A stretch of DNA of 7,254 bases. Source: Chloroflexota bacterium (GTDB lineage Bacteria > Chloroflexota > Anaerolineae > B4-G1). The notes under the pieces are model-generated. The model saw only the letters and a program-made list of their open reading frames with translations. It was not told the origin of the DNA and ran no database searches. The position numbers were made by a program, and so were the translations under genes. Every line of letters begins with the position of its first letter. Positions within the stretch are counted from its first letter, which is position 1. Shown one piece after another: positions 1-6,415 of this stretch. The DNA lies in NCBI GenBank assembly GCA_003648085.1, contig QMOC01000128.1, forward strand, positions 1 through 7,254. The letters are read 5' to 3'.

Positions 1-38
1 GTTGGTTCAGCAAGACCAGCATTCTGCTCATCGAGCAT
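1..38 (-). CDS. Possible start of the next operon gene (partial, 12 codons)
   Basis: The TAA stop of the preceding gene overlaps an ATG by one base (TAATG), and a GGGG Shine-Dalgarno-like run (44-47) lies five bases upstream of the pair. The open frame reads MLDEQNAGLAEP before the window ends. Twelve residues do not allow a family to be named. A second ATG in another frame (starting MSRMLVLL) lies a few bases downstream and cannot be excluded. The tight coupling suggests the operon continues past the window edge, which is where missing partners of the modification gene, such as DpdB or a Dpd helicase, could be; that is only inference. Confidence 0.45.
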   Translation of the reverse strand, partial: MLDEQNAGLAEP

Positions 39-850
39 TACGTCCCCAGGTCGCTCAACTCTGGCATCTTGCGCAACCGCACGAAGCGACCGTAAGCGCC
101 GGTGCGCGTGCCGGGTTCGACGACTTCAGGGTATAGGGGCAGCACCCAGTCCAGCGCACGGTCAAGGGCAGTCGGCTCCAGCAGACAGACGCGGCAGAGC
201 ATCTCGCGTCGCTCGGGGGTGAGCAGCAGATCAATGCCGATCTCGGCCCCGGTTTGCCGGGCAACGTAGCCCAACGCCAGCAGCAGCAACTCCGGTGGGC
301 AGAAGTAGCGGCGAGTGAAGGTATCCCCTTCGATGACGGGGGGACGGAGCGGACGCAACCAATGCAGCACTCCGTTTAGGCTGTCTGTACTGAGCGATAC
401 AGCCCCCTTTTTTGTCGCCGAGGCTAATGCATGGCCAAAATGCGGCGACTCACGAATCGCGCCCAGCAAGTGAGTGACCGTGGCTTCGAGCCACTGATGG
501 GCCAGTTTACATTCTCCCTGTGCGACCAGCCAATCGCAGAGTGTTCGGTATGTCCATAAAAAAGTGTGCTCCAACGGAGCGTCCTCGCTCCAGCGACTGT
601 AGTGCAGGTAGTGCATAAGATCAGGCAACAGTTGGGGCTTGGTATCGGCAACACGCAAGAGATCGTCCGCCAATGGTGTCAATTCAAGCTCAGAGACTGT
701 GCCTGTGACCAATCCGAGGGCACGGAGCCGGCCTACCTGCCGCTCGGATTGTATCACGTAGTCAAAACTCTGTCCTCTGGCAATGGCTTGAAGCACCTCT
801 GTGGTGCGCTCCGGCGTCACCTCATGTCGCACATGAAAATTCAGCGTCAT
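38..850 (-). CDS. Unassigned protein with N-terminal winged-helix-like region, next to the DpdA-like gene
   Basis: This 270-residue soluble protein has no signal peptide or membrane segment. I do not recognise it with certainty. Residues 11-68 look like a winged helix: a predicted helical stretch, a recognition-like segment around RQVGRLRALGLV (38-49) and a wing followed by ELTPLADDLL (56-65), a pattern common in small DNA-binding proteins. The middle (71-110) contains LMHYLHYSRW and FLWTYRTLCDWL, rich in aromatic and histidine residues. This order, a winged helix followed by a 'dL-H-Y-W' segment, reminds me of DUF4007 proteins found beside DNA phosphorothioation genes, but the match is by eye. 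DpdG of Dpd islands is another candidate. The ATG overlaps the end of the transglycosylase gene (ATGA), with GAGGTGAT just upstream (854-861), so the two are translationally coupled and probably act together. A role as an accessory or regulatory DNA-binding subunit is inference. Confidence 0.85.
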   Translation of the reverse strand: MTLNFHVRHEVTPERTTEVLQAIARGQSFDYVIQSERQVGRLRALGLVTGTVSELELTPLADDLLRVADTKPQLLPDLMHYLHYSRWSEDAPLEHTFLWTYRTLCDWLVAQGECKLAHQWLEATVTHLLGAIRESPHFGHALASATKKGAVSLSTDSLNGVLHWLRPLRPPVIEGDTFTRRYFCPPELLLLALGYVARQTGAEIGIDLLLTPERREMLCRVCLLEPTALDRALDWVLPLYPEVVEPGTRTGAYGRFVRLRKMPELSDLGT

Positions 851-1848
851 TGCATCACCTCTTCAGCCAATCTGGCGTACTGAGGAGAATACACTTGCAG
901 AAGGGGAAGAACTGCATCCGAATCCAATACCTCGAGGGTGTCCAGAATAACAGTGAGGTTGTGCATCATACGCAAATCGCGCTCCCTGACTAACCGGTCG
1001 AAGGAACGGCAAAAATAACACGAGTGACCAGTCGCGGCCTTGAGAATGTTGAAACGCTCCTCGGTCAGACCGCGTGCGGTTGGATCATCATAGGTAATGT
1101 TATAGGCTCGCACCAGCGGCATATATATTTTGCCAAAACCCGCTGTCTTCATCCAACCCACGGAGTCGAAACTGTACACGCCGACCCTGTCCAATAAATA
1201 GATCACCGGCGGCGTACCGACGCCGAAGGCGTGAACCCGTATGCCTTGCTGTGTGAGTAAATCACTGAGTAACGACAGTGAGGAGAGGGCCTGGGGTGTA
1301 AGCGTGTTAACGCCGTTGCCTTTACCGCCGGTGCCAAAGCTGCCGAACCCAATCTGCTGAATGTCTAGCTCTGTATACACTTCCAAGCAATATTCCACTT
1401 GTTCCAACGAGTGACCGTGCACAACCGGTATGGCACGCTCCCGTAGTGAAATCGGCATTTCGTGATAGAACTGCCAACTGAGTTGCGCGGTCTCCTGCAC
1501 CTTGAACCAGACGGTATCCAGGTCATCGGATGAGGAAGGAACATAGTCCGGTAGAACATACCAGTCTCCCCACTCGTTGGCCCTGTAGAATTGCAGCAAC
1601 TGCCAGTACATCTCGTAGTAGTCTATGCGTCCCATTTGGACGAAGTAGCCGCCACTGTCGAAATAGACCTGCTCGATCTGCCCGGCACCCCTCATATCTC
1701 GAATTATCGCCAATGACCTAGGATGAATGAACAAAGGCGTGATAAGAACGTGGGCAAATGGATTTCGCTTGTCTCCACCCTCAGCCCATAGGCGTAGCAG
1801 TTTGCGTATTTTATCCGGTTCCCGCGTGATCGAAGCAACGAACCGCAT
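847..1848 (-). CDS. dpdA: DpdA-like tRNA-guanine transglycosylase paralogue (predicted DNA 7-deazaguanine insertion)
   Basis: A 333-residue TIM-barrel base-exchange enzyme of the TGT superfamily. Visible family landmarks are DSGGY at 64-68 (general-acid aspartate D64), a second aspartate in VLPDYVP (D101, matching TGT D156), VVHGHS at 142-147 (where TGT has VQG), a glycine-rich loop at 167-178, GVGTP at 209-213, and FDSVGW at 227-232, whose D228 matches the TGT nucleophile. The zinc site reads H275-x-C277-x2-C280 and H296 (HNL), so a histidine replaces the usual first cysteine. At about 330 residues it is shorter than bacterial Tgt (about 370), and it lacks the PTR-xxRNG sequence that follows the tRNA enzyme's nucleophile. 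Known DpdA proteins swap guanine in DNA for preQ0, later converted to derivatives such as dADG. The neighbours are DNA-binding and nuclease proteins, not queuosine genes, which supports DpdA. The frame stays open upstream to 2127, but that part overlaps the preceding gene; the ATG at 1848, eight bases after its stop and behind GAGGT, is the start. Confidence 0.85.
   Translation of the reverse strand: MRFVASITREPDKIRKLLRLWAEGGDKRNPFAHVLITPLFIHPRSLAIIRDMRGAGQIEQVYFDSGGYFVQMGRIDYYEMYWQLLQFYRANEWGDWYVLPDYVPSSSDDLDTVWFKVQETAQLSWQFYHEMPISLRERAIPVVHGHSLEQVEYCLEVYTELDIQQIGFGSFGTGGKGNGVNTLTPQALSSLSLLSDLLTQQGIRVHAFGVGTPPVIYLLDRVGVYSFDSVGWMKTAGFGKIYMPLVRAYNITYDDPTARGLTEERFNILKAATGHSCYFCRSFDRLVRERDLRMMHNLTVILDTLEVLDSDAVLPLLQVYSPQYARLAEEVMQ
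854..861 (-). promoter_or_regulatory. Shine-Dalgarno of the 270-residue gene
   Basis: GAGGTGAT lies inside the last codons of the transglycosylase gene, with GAGG seven bases before the ATG at 850. It is a near-perfect match to the 16S rRNA tail complement and supports the ATGA-overlap start. Confidence 0.7.
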
Positions 1849-1853
1849 CGGTG

Positions 1854-1858
1854 ACCTC
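1854..1858 (-). promoter_or_regulatory. Shine-Dalgarno of the DpdA-like gene
   Basis: GAGGT overlaps the TGA stop of the upstream gene and ends five bases before the ATG at 1848. It fixes the start of the transglycosylase gene and argues against the long in-frame extension to 2127. Because it overlaps the stop codon, translation of the two genes is likely coupled. Confidence 0.7.
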
Positions 1859-4451
1859 ACAAAGCAGCGTCCAACCAGCCGATGTCGGTGCTGGGTGAGA
1901 TTTCTGCAAGGGGCGTATCTGAGGTGACAGGAGAGGCTGGGAGTGAATACCTTGCCCGCGCAGCCTCTACCTCTCCGAAATGTGTCAACCGATACCTGGC
2001 CCCGGAAATCGAGGTCACTACCCCCAAGGATCTTAGAATGCGCAGGCGGCTGAGTACTTCGTCTCGTGCAGTGTGGATAGCGTAGACGTCTATGTGGAAC
2101 TCGCTTGTCAATTCGGTCGCAGTGCACGGCTGCCGGGTCGCCAGGAGCACCATAAACTCGGGCATTCGTGCCAGCCGTTCCATCATACAGTTCAGGCAGA
2201 AGCGGCGCAAAGCCTGTAGATCGTCGGTCTCCGGCAAGGTGGAATGCAGGAGCGCGTCGGCAGCACGCCGGTAGACGGTGTACGGTATCAGTCCCACCAC
2301 GTAGTAGGCGTTAAGCACGTTCTGGAGGTAGCGATCCGACTTCTCCAACTCGGTGCCCACCCACTTGAGCATTGTCCTGAGGAAGGCTGTTGTAGTGGGT
2401 CGCTCGCGCAGCACACCACGCGCCACCAGCACCGACTCGAAGAAAGTGTTCCGTTCCCCCCGACGGTCGGGCAGCGGCGGCGGGCAGATGTTCAGTACCG
2501 GCTGGGCCTCCTCCAGCCGCTCGATCTCCCATTCCGTCAAGCCAAAGGTTGCGGGGGCAGCGCGATAGAAACGATCGTCGCTGAAAACTGCGGCGTGCAC
2601 AGAGGAACGCTCAACACGCCAGGTCTCCAGCACCCGGTCGGTAATCGCCTCAATGTGCAGTGGATGACCAGCCTCGGTCAGCACCCTGTAGGCGGCGTTG
2701 GCCAGGCTGCCATCGTCGGGCAACCTCCACTCCCTGAGACCAAAGGTGCCACGCCCCACGCGCACAAAGAGGTCGGTACGGCGGCCTAACTCGGCGTGAA
2801 CGTTGTGGGGCGTAGCCTGCAGTTCGGGAGGTAGCAGGGCGTTAATCCGCTCCGCGATGACCGTGTAATGCGTTGGCTCCCCGATGTCCCGCAATGTCCG
2901 AACGATTGCAGGGGTGCGCCTGCGCGACCACTTGACAAGCCTGCACTGCCCATCAGTGACCTCTATCGCCCGATTTGTGCGCAGGCAAGCGCGCAGAAAG
3001 TCGTCGGACAATGCGGACCGATGCTTTTCATAGAACCGGGAACGCTTGAATTCGGCCAGCAACTCGTCGTCGGTCAGAGAGGTAAACGTAGGCTCCATCA
3101 ATCTCGCCAGCCGCCGATTGACATCGGACACGAGGTGCAAAGGAGCATCCACCAGCCCCCACACGGCCTCGCGTTTCAGTTGTTTGACGTCTTTGCGGGT
3201 GGCAAGCCACAATCGTCCCACCCATTCGGCATCGGTATCGTTCACAGCCACGGCCTTGGCAATTGCCTGCCCCACTTCGGCTTCGGTCATTAACCCACCG
3301 GATGCTCTAAACGCCTGAAGCAAATGCGCAGTCAACTCACGCACCCGGCGCTGCCCATTGGGGTTGGCAAGACGACTGAGTGCCCTGGTCTGAATCTGTC
3401 GCACGCGCTCCCGGGTCACGTTCAACCGTTGGCCTACCTCCTCCAGCGTCAGCGGCTCGCAGTCCAGGCCATAGCGCCATTCCAGAACCCGGCGCTCTCG
3501 ATCACTGAGGGGACCAAGCCACCGCTCGACCAAGTCGTCCAGCGTCGTCTCAGCAAGCATCAGTCGGTGCATCGGGCTGATGCCTCGCCCGGCAACCTCG
3601 TCGGCCCAGGTGGCCTCGTCTTGCTCGACCAGCCAGGTCAGATAGCGCTCCAGTTGCTTCCCGACCGAGGGGTCTTGATCAACCGCGTCGGCGGGTTGCC
3701 GAGCCAATTCACCGACCGACTCAATGCCCCGGCGGTGGAATTGGTTACCCCAGCGAGTGGGCAAGGCTAACCGCTCAAGCGAGATGTCGTCTAAAGGAAT
3801 CTGGGCGGCACGGGCCAACAGCGCCGGGGCAACTAAAGGTAAGACCGGTTCAGGTTCAACCAGCGCATTTGGTTCGGGTGGCGGCAAGGGGTGCTCAGCC
3901 AGATACGCTTCCAGTTTCTCCTCTATCTCGGCCAGGGATTTCTCACCGATGTTTCTGACATCTAGAATTTGCTCCGACGACATCCGCGCCAGTTGGCCGA
4001 TAGTGGCAACACCACCACGGACCAGGGCGTTATGTGGCCGTGCGGATAATCTCAGAACTCTAATAGGCGTGTCTTTTGGAACAAGACCCCGAGTTACAGG
4101 CGATGGCGCAGTTGAATAAGCGGAGGAGGGCGGCTCAGGTTCGGTTGGTGCGGCCAGTTTGGGTGCCGGTGGCGATTTTGAGGACCGGCCTTGCTCGGGC
4201 AGTGGATGGCTGTCCAGGTAGAGCGTCAATTTCTCGCGGATCTCTGCGAGAGTGAGGACACCCAAGTTGCGGATGCCCAGAAGTTGCTCATCGGCCAACG
4301 CAGCGACTTCGGCAACGGCGCGCAACCCGGCACGTCGGAGGCAATTATAGGCGCGGGTTGATAGGCCAAGGGCATCCAGGGGTGTGTCATCCAGAGATAA
4401 TGGCTGATCGTTTGAGTGAGGGTCGCGTTCTTGGCGAGGCTTCCCCGGCAT
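1857..4451 (-). CDS. Promoter-mimic fusion: three alpha-CTD-like domains, sigma-70 region 4, two HARE-HTH-like domains
   Basis: An 864-residue protein, counted from the ATG at 4451. Residues 21-84, 127-188 and 221-277 resemble the RNA polymerase alpha C-terminal domain; the first two are clear, the third is degenerate. They are joined by linkers rich in proline and alanine. Residues 302-364 are a sigma-70 region 4 with the motif VTRERVRQI (345-353), which matches the -35-reading helix of housekeeping sigma factors. Sigma regions 2 and 3 are absent, so it cannot melt a promoter as a normal sigma factor. Residues 512-577 and 580-645 are two related modules ending in TFGLREW and TFGLTEW, as in HARE-HTH domains (also found in the polymerase delta subunit and restriction enzymes). 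Residues 650-864 are unassigned, with a winged-helix-like stretch near 766-835. The gene is first behind its own promoter and leads into the DpdA-like gene. A TTG at 4463 is an alternative start; an in-frame TAA at 4470-4472 rules out anything earlier. No strong Shine-Dalgarno precedes either start. Its role, recognising promoters or modified DNA, is inference. Confidence 0.9.
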   Translation of the reverse strand: MPGKPRQERDPHSNDQPLSLDDTPLDALGLSTRAYNCLRRAGLRAVAEVAALADEQLLGIRNLGVLTLAEIREKLTLYLDSHPLPEQGRSSKSPPAPKLAAPTEPEPPSSAYSTAPSPVTRGLVPKDTPIRVLRLSARPHNALVRGGVATIGQLARMSSEQILDVRNIGEKSLAEIEEKLEAYLAEHPLPPPEPNALVEPEPVLPLVAPALLARAAQIPLDDISLERLALPTRWGNQFHRRGIESVGELARQPADAVDQDPSVGKQLERYLTWLVEQDEATWADEVAGRGISPMHRLMLAETTLDDLVERWLGPLSDRERRVLEWRYGLDCEPLTLEEVGQRLNVTRERVRQIQTRALSRLANPNGQRRVRELTAHLLQAFRASGGLMTEAEVGQAIAKAVAVNDTDAEWVGRLWLATRKDVKQLKREAVWGLVDAPLHLVSDVNRRLARLMEPTFTSLTDDELLAEFKRSRFYEKHRSALSDDFLRACLRTNRAIEVTDGQCRLVKWSRRRTPAIVRTLRDIGEPTHYTVIAERINALLPPELQATPHNVHAELGRRTDLFVRVGRGTFGLREWRLPDDGSLANAAYRVLTEAGHPLHIEAITDRVLETWRVERSSVHAAVFSDDRFYRAAPATFGLTEWEIERLEEAQPVLNICPPPLPDRRGERNTFFESVLVARGVLRERPTTTAFLRTMLKWVGTELEKSDRYLQNVLNAYYVVGLIPYTVYRRAADALLHSTLPETDDLQALRRFCLNCMMERLARMPEFMVLLATRQPCTATELTSEFHIDVYAIHTARDEVLSRLRILRSLGVVTSISGARYRLTHFGEVEAARARYSLPASPVTSDTPLAEISPSTDIGWLDAAL
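2517..2918 (-). other. Tandem HARE-HTH-like modules inside the fusion protein
   Basis: Residues 512-577 and 580-645 share the layout expected of HARE-HTH: a helix ending in a G-x-P or G-H-P turn (EPTHYTVIAERI; HPLHIEAITDRV), a helix with conserved V-H-A, then D-x-F or D-D-R-F, and a wing ending in FGL-x-EW. The family was defined by comparative genomics and proposed to link DNA-binding proteins with DNA modification and restriction. Assignment here is by motif reading only. Confidence 0.65.
3360..3548 (-). other. Sigma-70 region 4 domain inside the fusion protein
   Basis: Residues 302-364 run LSDRERRVLEWRYGL (315-329), then the helix-turn-helix LTLEEVGQRLNV (334-345) and TRERVRQI (346-353). 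The E. coli sigma-70 residues R584, E585, R586, R588 and Q589, used to read the -35 element, are all present as R347, E348, R349, R351 and Q352. Binding to TTGACA-like sequences is therefore expected, although nothing in the sequence shows binding to core polymerase. Confidence 0.85.
3621..4391 (-). repeat. Three tandem alpha-CTD-like domain copies within the fusion gene
   Basis: Copy 1 spans 4200-4391, copy 2 spans 3888-4073 and copy 3 spans 3621-3791. Judged against E. coli alpha R265, N268, G296, K298 and S299, which contact UP-element DNA, copy 2 keeps all five (R138, N141, G169, K171, S172). Copy 1 keeps R33, N36 and G64 with T67 in place of serine and leucine in place of the lysine. Copy 3 keeps R233, N236 and G264 but has lost the GxKS pattern. 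The copies therefore form a gradient from intact to worn. The duplication is at protein level; the DNA has diverged considerably. Confidence 0.8.
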
Positions 4452-4505
4452 TGCTTTGCCCAAATAAGATTAGGAACGACGATTGCCACCCATTCCGTTG
4501 TTCTC

Positions 4506-4534
4506 ATTGTAGCACAGCCGTGCTGAGGAAGCAA
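4506..4534 (-). promoter_or_regulatory. Sigma-70-type promoter for the fusion gene and the DpdA-like operon
   Basis: On the minus strand a -35 box TTGCTT (4529-4534) is separated by exactly 17 bases from a -10 box TACAAT (4506-4511), preceded by TGTGC, which resembles an extended -10 element. Transcription would start near 4498-4500, giving a leader of roughly 50 bases to the ATG at 4451. It lies between the PIN/helicase-like gene and the fusion gene, so the downstream genes can be expressed independently of the upstream pair. Confidence 0.65.
4511..4524 (-). repeat. Inverted repeat inside the promoter spacer (possible operator)
   Basis: AGCAC-GGCT-GTGCT forms a perfect 5-base inverted repeat with a 4-base centre. 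It lies between the -35 and -10 boxes and reaches the first base of the -10. There is no run of T residues after it, so it does not look like a terminator. A repressor bound here would block polymerase. Short repeats of this kind occur by chance, so this is tentative. Confidence 0.35.
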
Positions 4535-4541
4535 GCCCACC

Positions 4542-6410
4542 TTAACGACCGAACCGCAGCCCGCAGCACGTATCGGCGAAGTCCACCATCGCCTGCTGCT
4601 CCGGCGTCCCGCTGGTATACAGCAGGTCCACACACACGGCCGGCCCGCTGAGCGCGTGGGAGAGCACCCAGTCCACGATAGCCGCCAGCGAGGCCAAAGG
4701 GGTCAGTGGCGTCATAACGATCAATCGGTTGATGCGTGCGCCGACGAATCTGACAGGTGGGACATCCTGGAGGATCAGGCAGTCCACCTTCCCTCTCTCG
4801 AAGCGACGCCATAGGCTCTCTGCGGTGTCCGCGTCGAACGAGCGCTCGAGCACTTCGACCGTCATCCCTTGTTCGGCCAGCGTCCTACGAAGCACCGCCG
4901 TCCAGAGCCGCTCAAGGTCACATATCAGGCAACGCGCTGGCGAGCCGGCCTCACTCAACAGTCGCACCACTACCTCACACTTGGCTCGGGCCATCTGCGC
5001 CAGTTCCTCGCGCTGCTCCCGCAACGTGAACAGGCTGGCGGCCTGGTGGTCAACGGCTCTTTCGAGGATACGGTGCAGCGATTCCCAGAAGTCCGAAGCC
5101 TCGTTCAGTTCTGGGTAACGGCGGCTGACCTTGTTGTGTACCGTGATGAACCGGTCGTTGACCTCGCGATAGGTCTGAAATTCGTCCTCCTGAAACGTGA
5201 CAGGATGACGCAACACGTCAAAGGGACGCAACCAGCCATCTTCCTCGGCATCGGCAAAAGTATAAGTTGCGACTGTCCGCTGTTCGAAGAACGTAGCCAG
5301 CATACGGCCGCCCACCGCCTGAGCGTGGCCGAGCGGGTGGCGGGTGAAACCGATGAACTGGTCACAGCCGAAAAGGAGCATAGCGATCCAGACCGGATCG
5401 AGCAGATCGCAGCCGTCCACGACGGTCGTGATACGCCGACCCGCTTTAGCAAAACGAGCAGCGTGCTGGTTGAAACGGCTTTCGATCTGAGAATAACAGT
5501 AGACAACGACCTTGGTACCACGAACCCGAGGCAGACCGCGCTCACCGAAGACAAGCACGGCATCGGATTGCAACCGGCATTGCCGGTGCAACTCGCCGGC
5601 CCAGTACTCAGCCTCGGACCGGCCCTCCACAAAAAGGAAAATGACGCGGCTCTTGCGTCGCGTCAGGGTACGGACAACGTGAGCGGTGAGGGCCAGGCGT
5701 GCCTCCAGTGGGGCGACGGACAGGATGGCTCGATGACGTGACGAGCGCACCCGACCATACAGGCTACACACCACTCGCCTCAGCCGTGCCTGTGGATCGG
5801 GCCGTGTCTTGGATACTGGACGGGCAGGTTTGACCGGATGGGATTGTTTTGCCGCCGCTTCTTCACAGTGAAACAACTGCCACCAGTATATTTGCGTCGC
5901 CAATTGTCGCCGAATAGCCTTCCCTATGGCACCAGTCCCCGGCCTGATAACAGGGACTGCCGGGGAAGCAGAGATAGCGATATTAGCCATCTCCTGATCA
6001 TTCGTGACAATGGCGCAGAAGCCTTCAGGAGAAGCCTTCAGATGTGCCTGAGCCAGTGCGATCTGCTGGTGGTCTACACTGGTGGGATCGAGAGGGGGCG
6101 GGATGTCCTGGGGAACTTTAGCGAAGATAAGGCGGCCTGTGGCGTTCAGCAATGGTATCCCCTCGGGTGGTGCGCGCTTCTGCAGGGCATCCAGAACGGA
6201 GAGCGTATGTCGGGCCGCCTCAGCCCTGGCTGTGTTTTCCTTATCCCGCGTCAGGCCACGCAACTCGTCCACCACCGCGTCGAGGGTATAGATGGTGATA
6301 GGCTGCTCCACGCCCCACTTGAACTTGTGTATGGCGGGAAGTGCCATCAGGATGTTGGTATCTACTACGACGGCTGGGTGGGGTTGGTGAAGCTGTGGTC
6401 TCTTAGGCAT
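4542..6410 (-). CDS. PIN nuclease domain fused to a degenerate SF2 helicase-like core
   Basis: A 622-residue protein in two parts. Residues 12-160 form a PIN nuclease domain with a full set of candidate metal-binding acids: D17 in VVVDTN, E49 in VVDEL, D113 in SVDHQQIALA and D138 in VTNDQEM. PIN domains are metal-dependent RNases or DNases. Residues 205-600 follow the layout of a two-lobed superfamily 2 helicase, but the key motifs are broken: SVAPLEARLAL (231-241) lies where the GxGKT loop should be, DGCD (332-335) replaces the DEAH-type box, FIGFTRHP (352-359) matches LGLTATP, and the final 'Q-GR-R' motif has become AAIVDWVL. ATP hydrolysis is therefore unlikely. The ATG at 6410 follows AAGGGGTGATC, a strong ribosome site. 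It lies 20 bases after the channel gene and upstream of the DpdA-like operon. A defence effector with a helicase-derived DNA-binding scaffold is inference; the PIN call is solid and the helicase ancestry likely. Confidence 0.88.
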   Translation of the reverse strand: MPKRPQLHQPHPAVVVDTNILMALPAIHKFKWGVEQPITIYTLDAVVDELRGLTRDKENTARAEAARHTLSVLDALQKRAPPEGIPLLNATGRLIFAKVPQDIPPPLDPTSVDHQQIALAQAHLKASPEGFCAIVTNDQEMANIAISASPAVPVIRPGTGAIGKAIRRQLATQIYWWQLFHCEEAAAKQSHPVKPARPVSKTRPDPQARLRRVVCSLYGRVRSSRHRAILSVAPLEARLALTAHVVRTLTRRKSRVIFLFVEGRSEAEYWAGELHRQCRLQSDAVLVFGERGLPRVRGTKVVVYCYSQIESRFNQHAARFAKAGRRITTVVDGCDLLDPVWIAMLLFGCDQFIGFTRHPLGHAQAVGGRMLATFFEQRTVATYTFADAEEDGWLRPFDVLRHPVTFQEDEFQTYREVNDRFITVHNKVSRRYPELNEASDFWESLHRILERAVDHQAASLFTLREQREELAQMARAKCEVVVRLLSEAGSPARCLICDLERLWTAVLRRTLAEQGMTVEVLERSFDADTAESLWRRFERGKVDCLILQDVPPVRFVGARINRLIVMTPLTPLASLAAIVDWVLSHALSGPAVCVDLLYTSGTPEQQAMVDFADTCCGLRFGR

Positions 6411-6415
6411 TGTTG

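Noticed and set aside
1849..2127. In-frame N-terminal extension of the DpdA-like protein (93 extra residues)
   Set aside because: It lies entirely within the end of the preceding gene apart from the 8-base gap, has an arginine- and cysteine-rich composition unlike a folded domain, and the ATG at 1848 has a good ribosome site.
2244..2789. Plus-strand open frame of 181 codons
   Set aside because: It is antisense to the HARE-HTH-like part of the fusion gene and has a low-complexity composition rich in histidine, glycine and glutamine.
4468..4473. TAATCT as a second -10 box close to the fusion gene start
   Set aside because: No acceptable -35 box lies 16-18 bases upstream, and the TTGCTT/TACAAT pair is much stronger.
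4511..4524. Inverted repeat read as a terminator for the PIN/helicase-like gene
   Set aside because: The stem is only 5 base pairs and is followed by ACAATGAG, not a T run. It also falls inside a good promoter, so an operator is the more sensible reading.
4226..4633. Minus-strand open frame of 135 codons bridging the PIN and fusion genes
   Set aside because: It is out of frame with both neighbours, crosses the promoter region and is rich in tryptophan and cysteine, as expected from a shifted reading of real coding sequence.
4869..5741. Plus-strand open frame of 290 codons
   Set aside because: It is antisense to the helicase-like region, whose minus-strand translation shows family motifs. 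The plus-strand protein shows no recognisable motif, so it is a by-product of GC-rich coding DNA.
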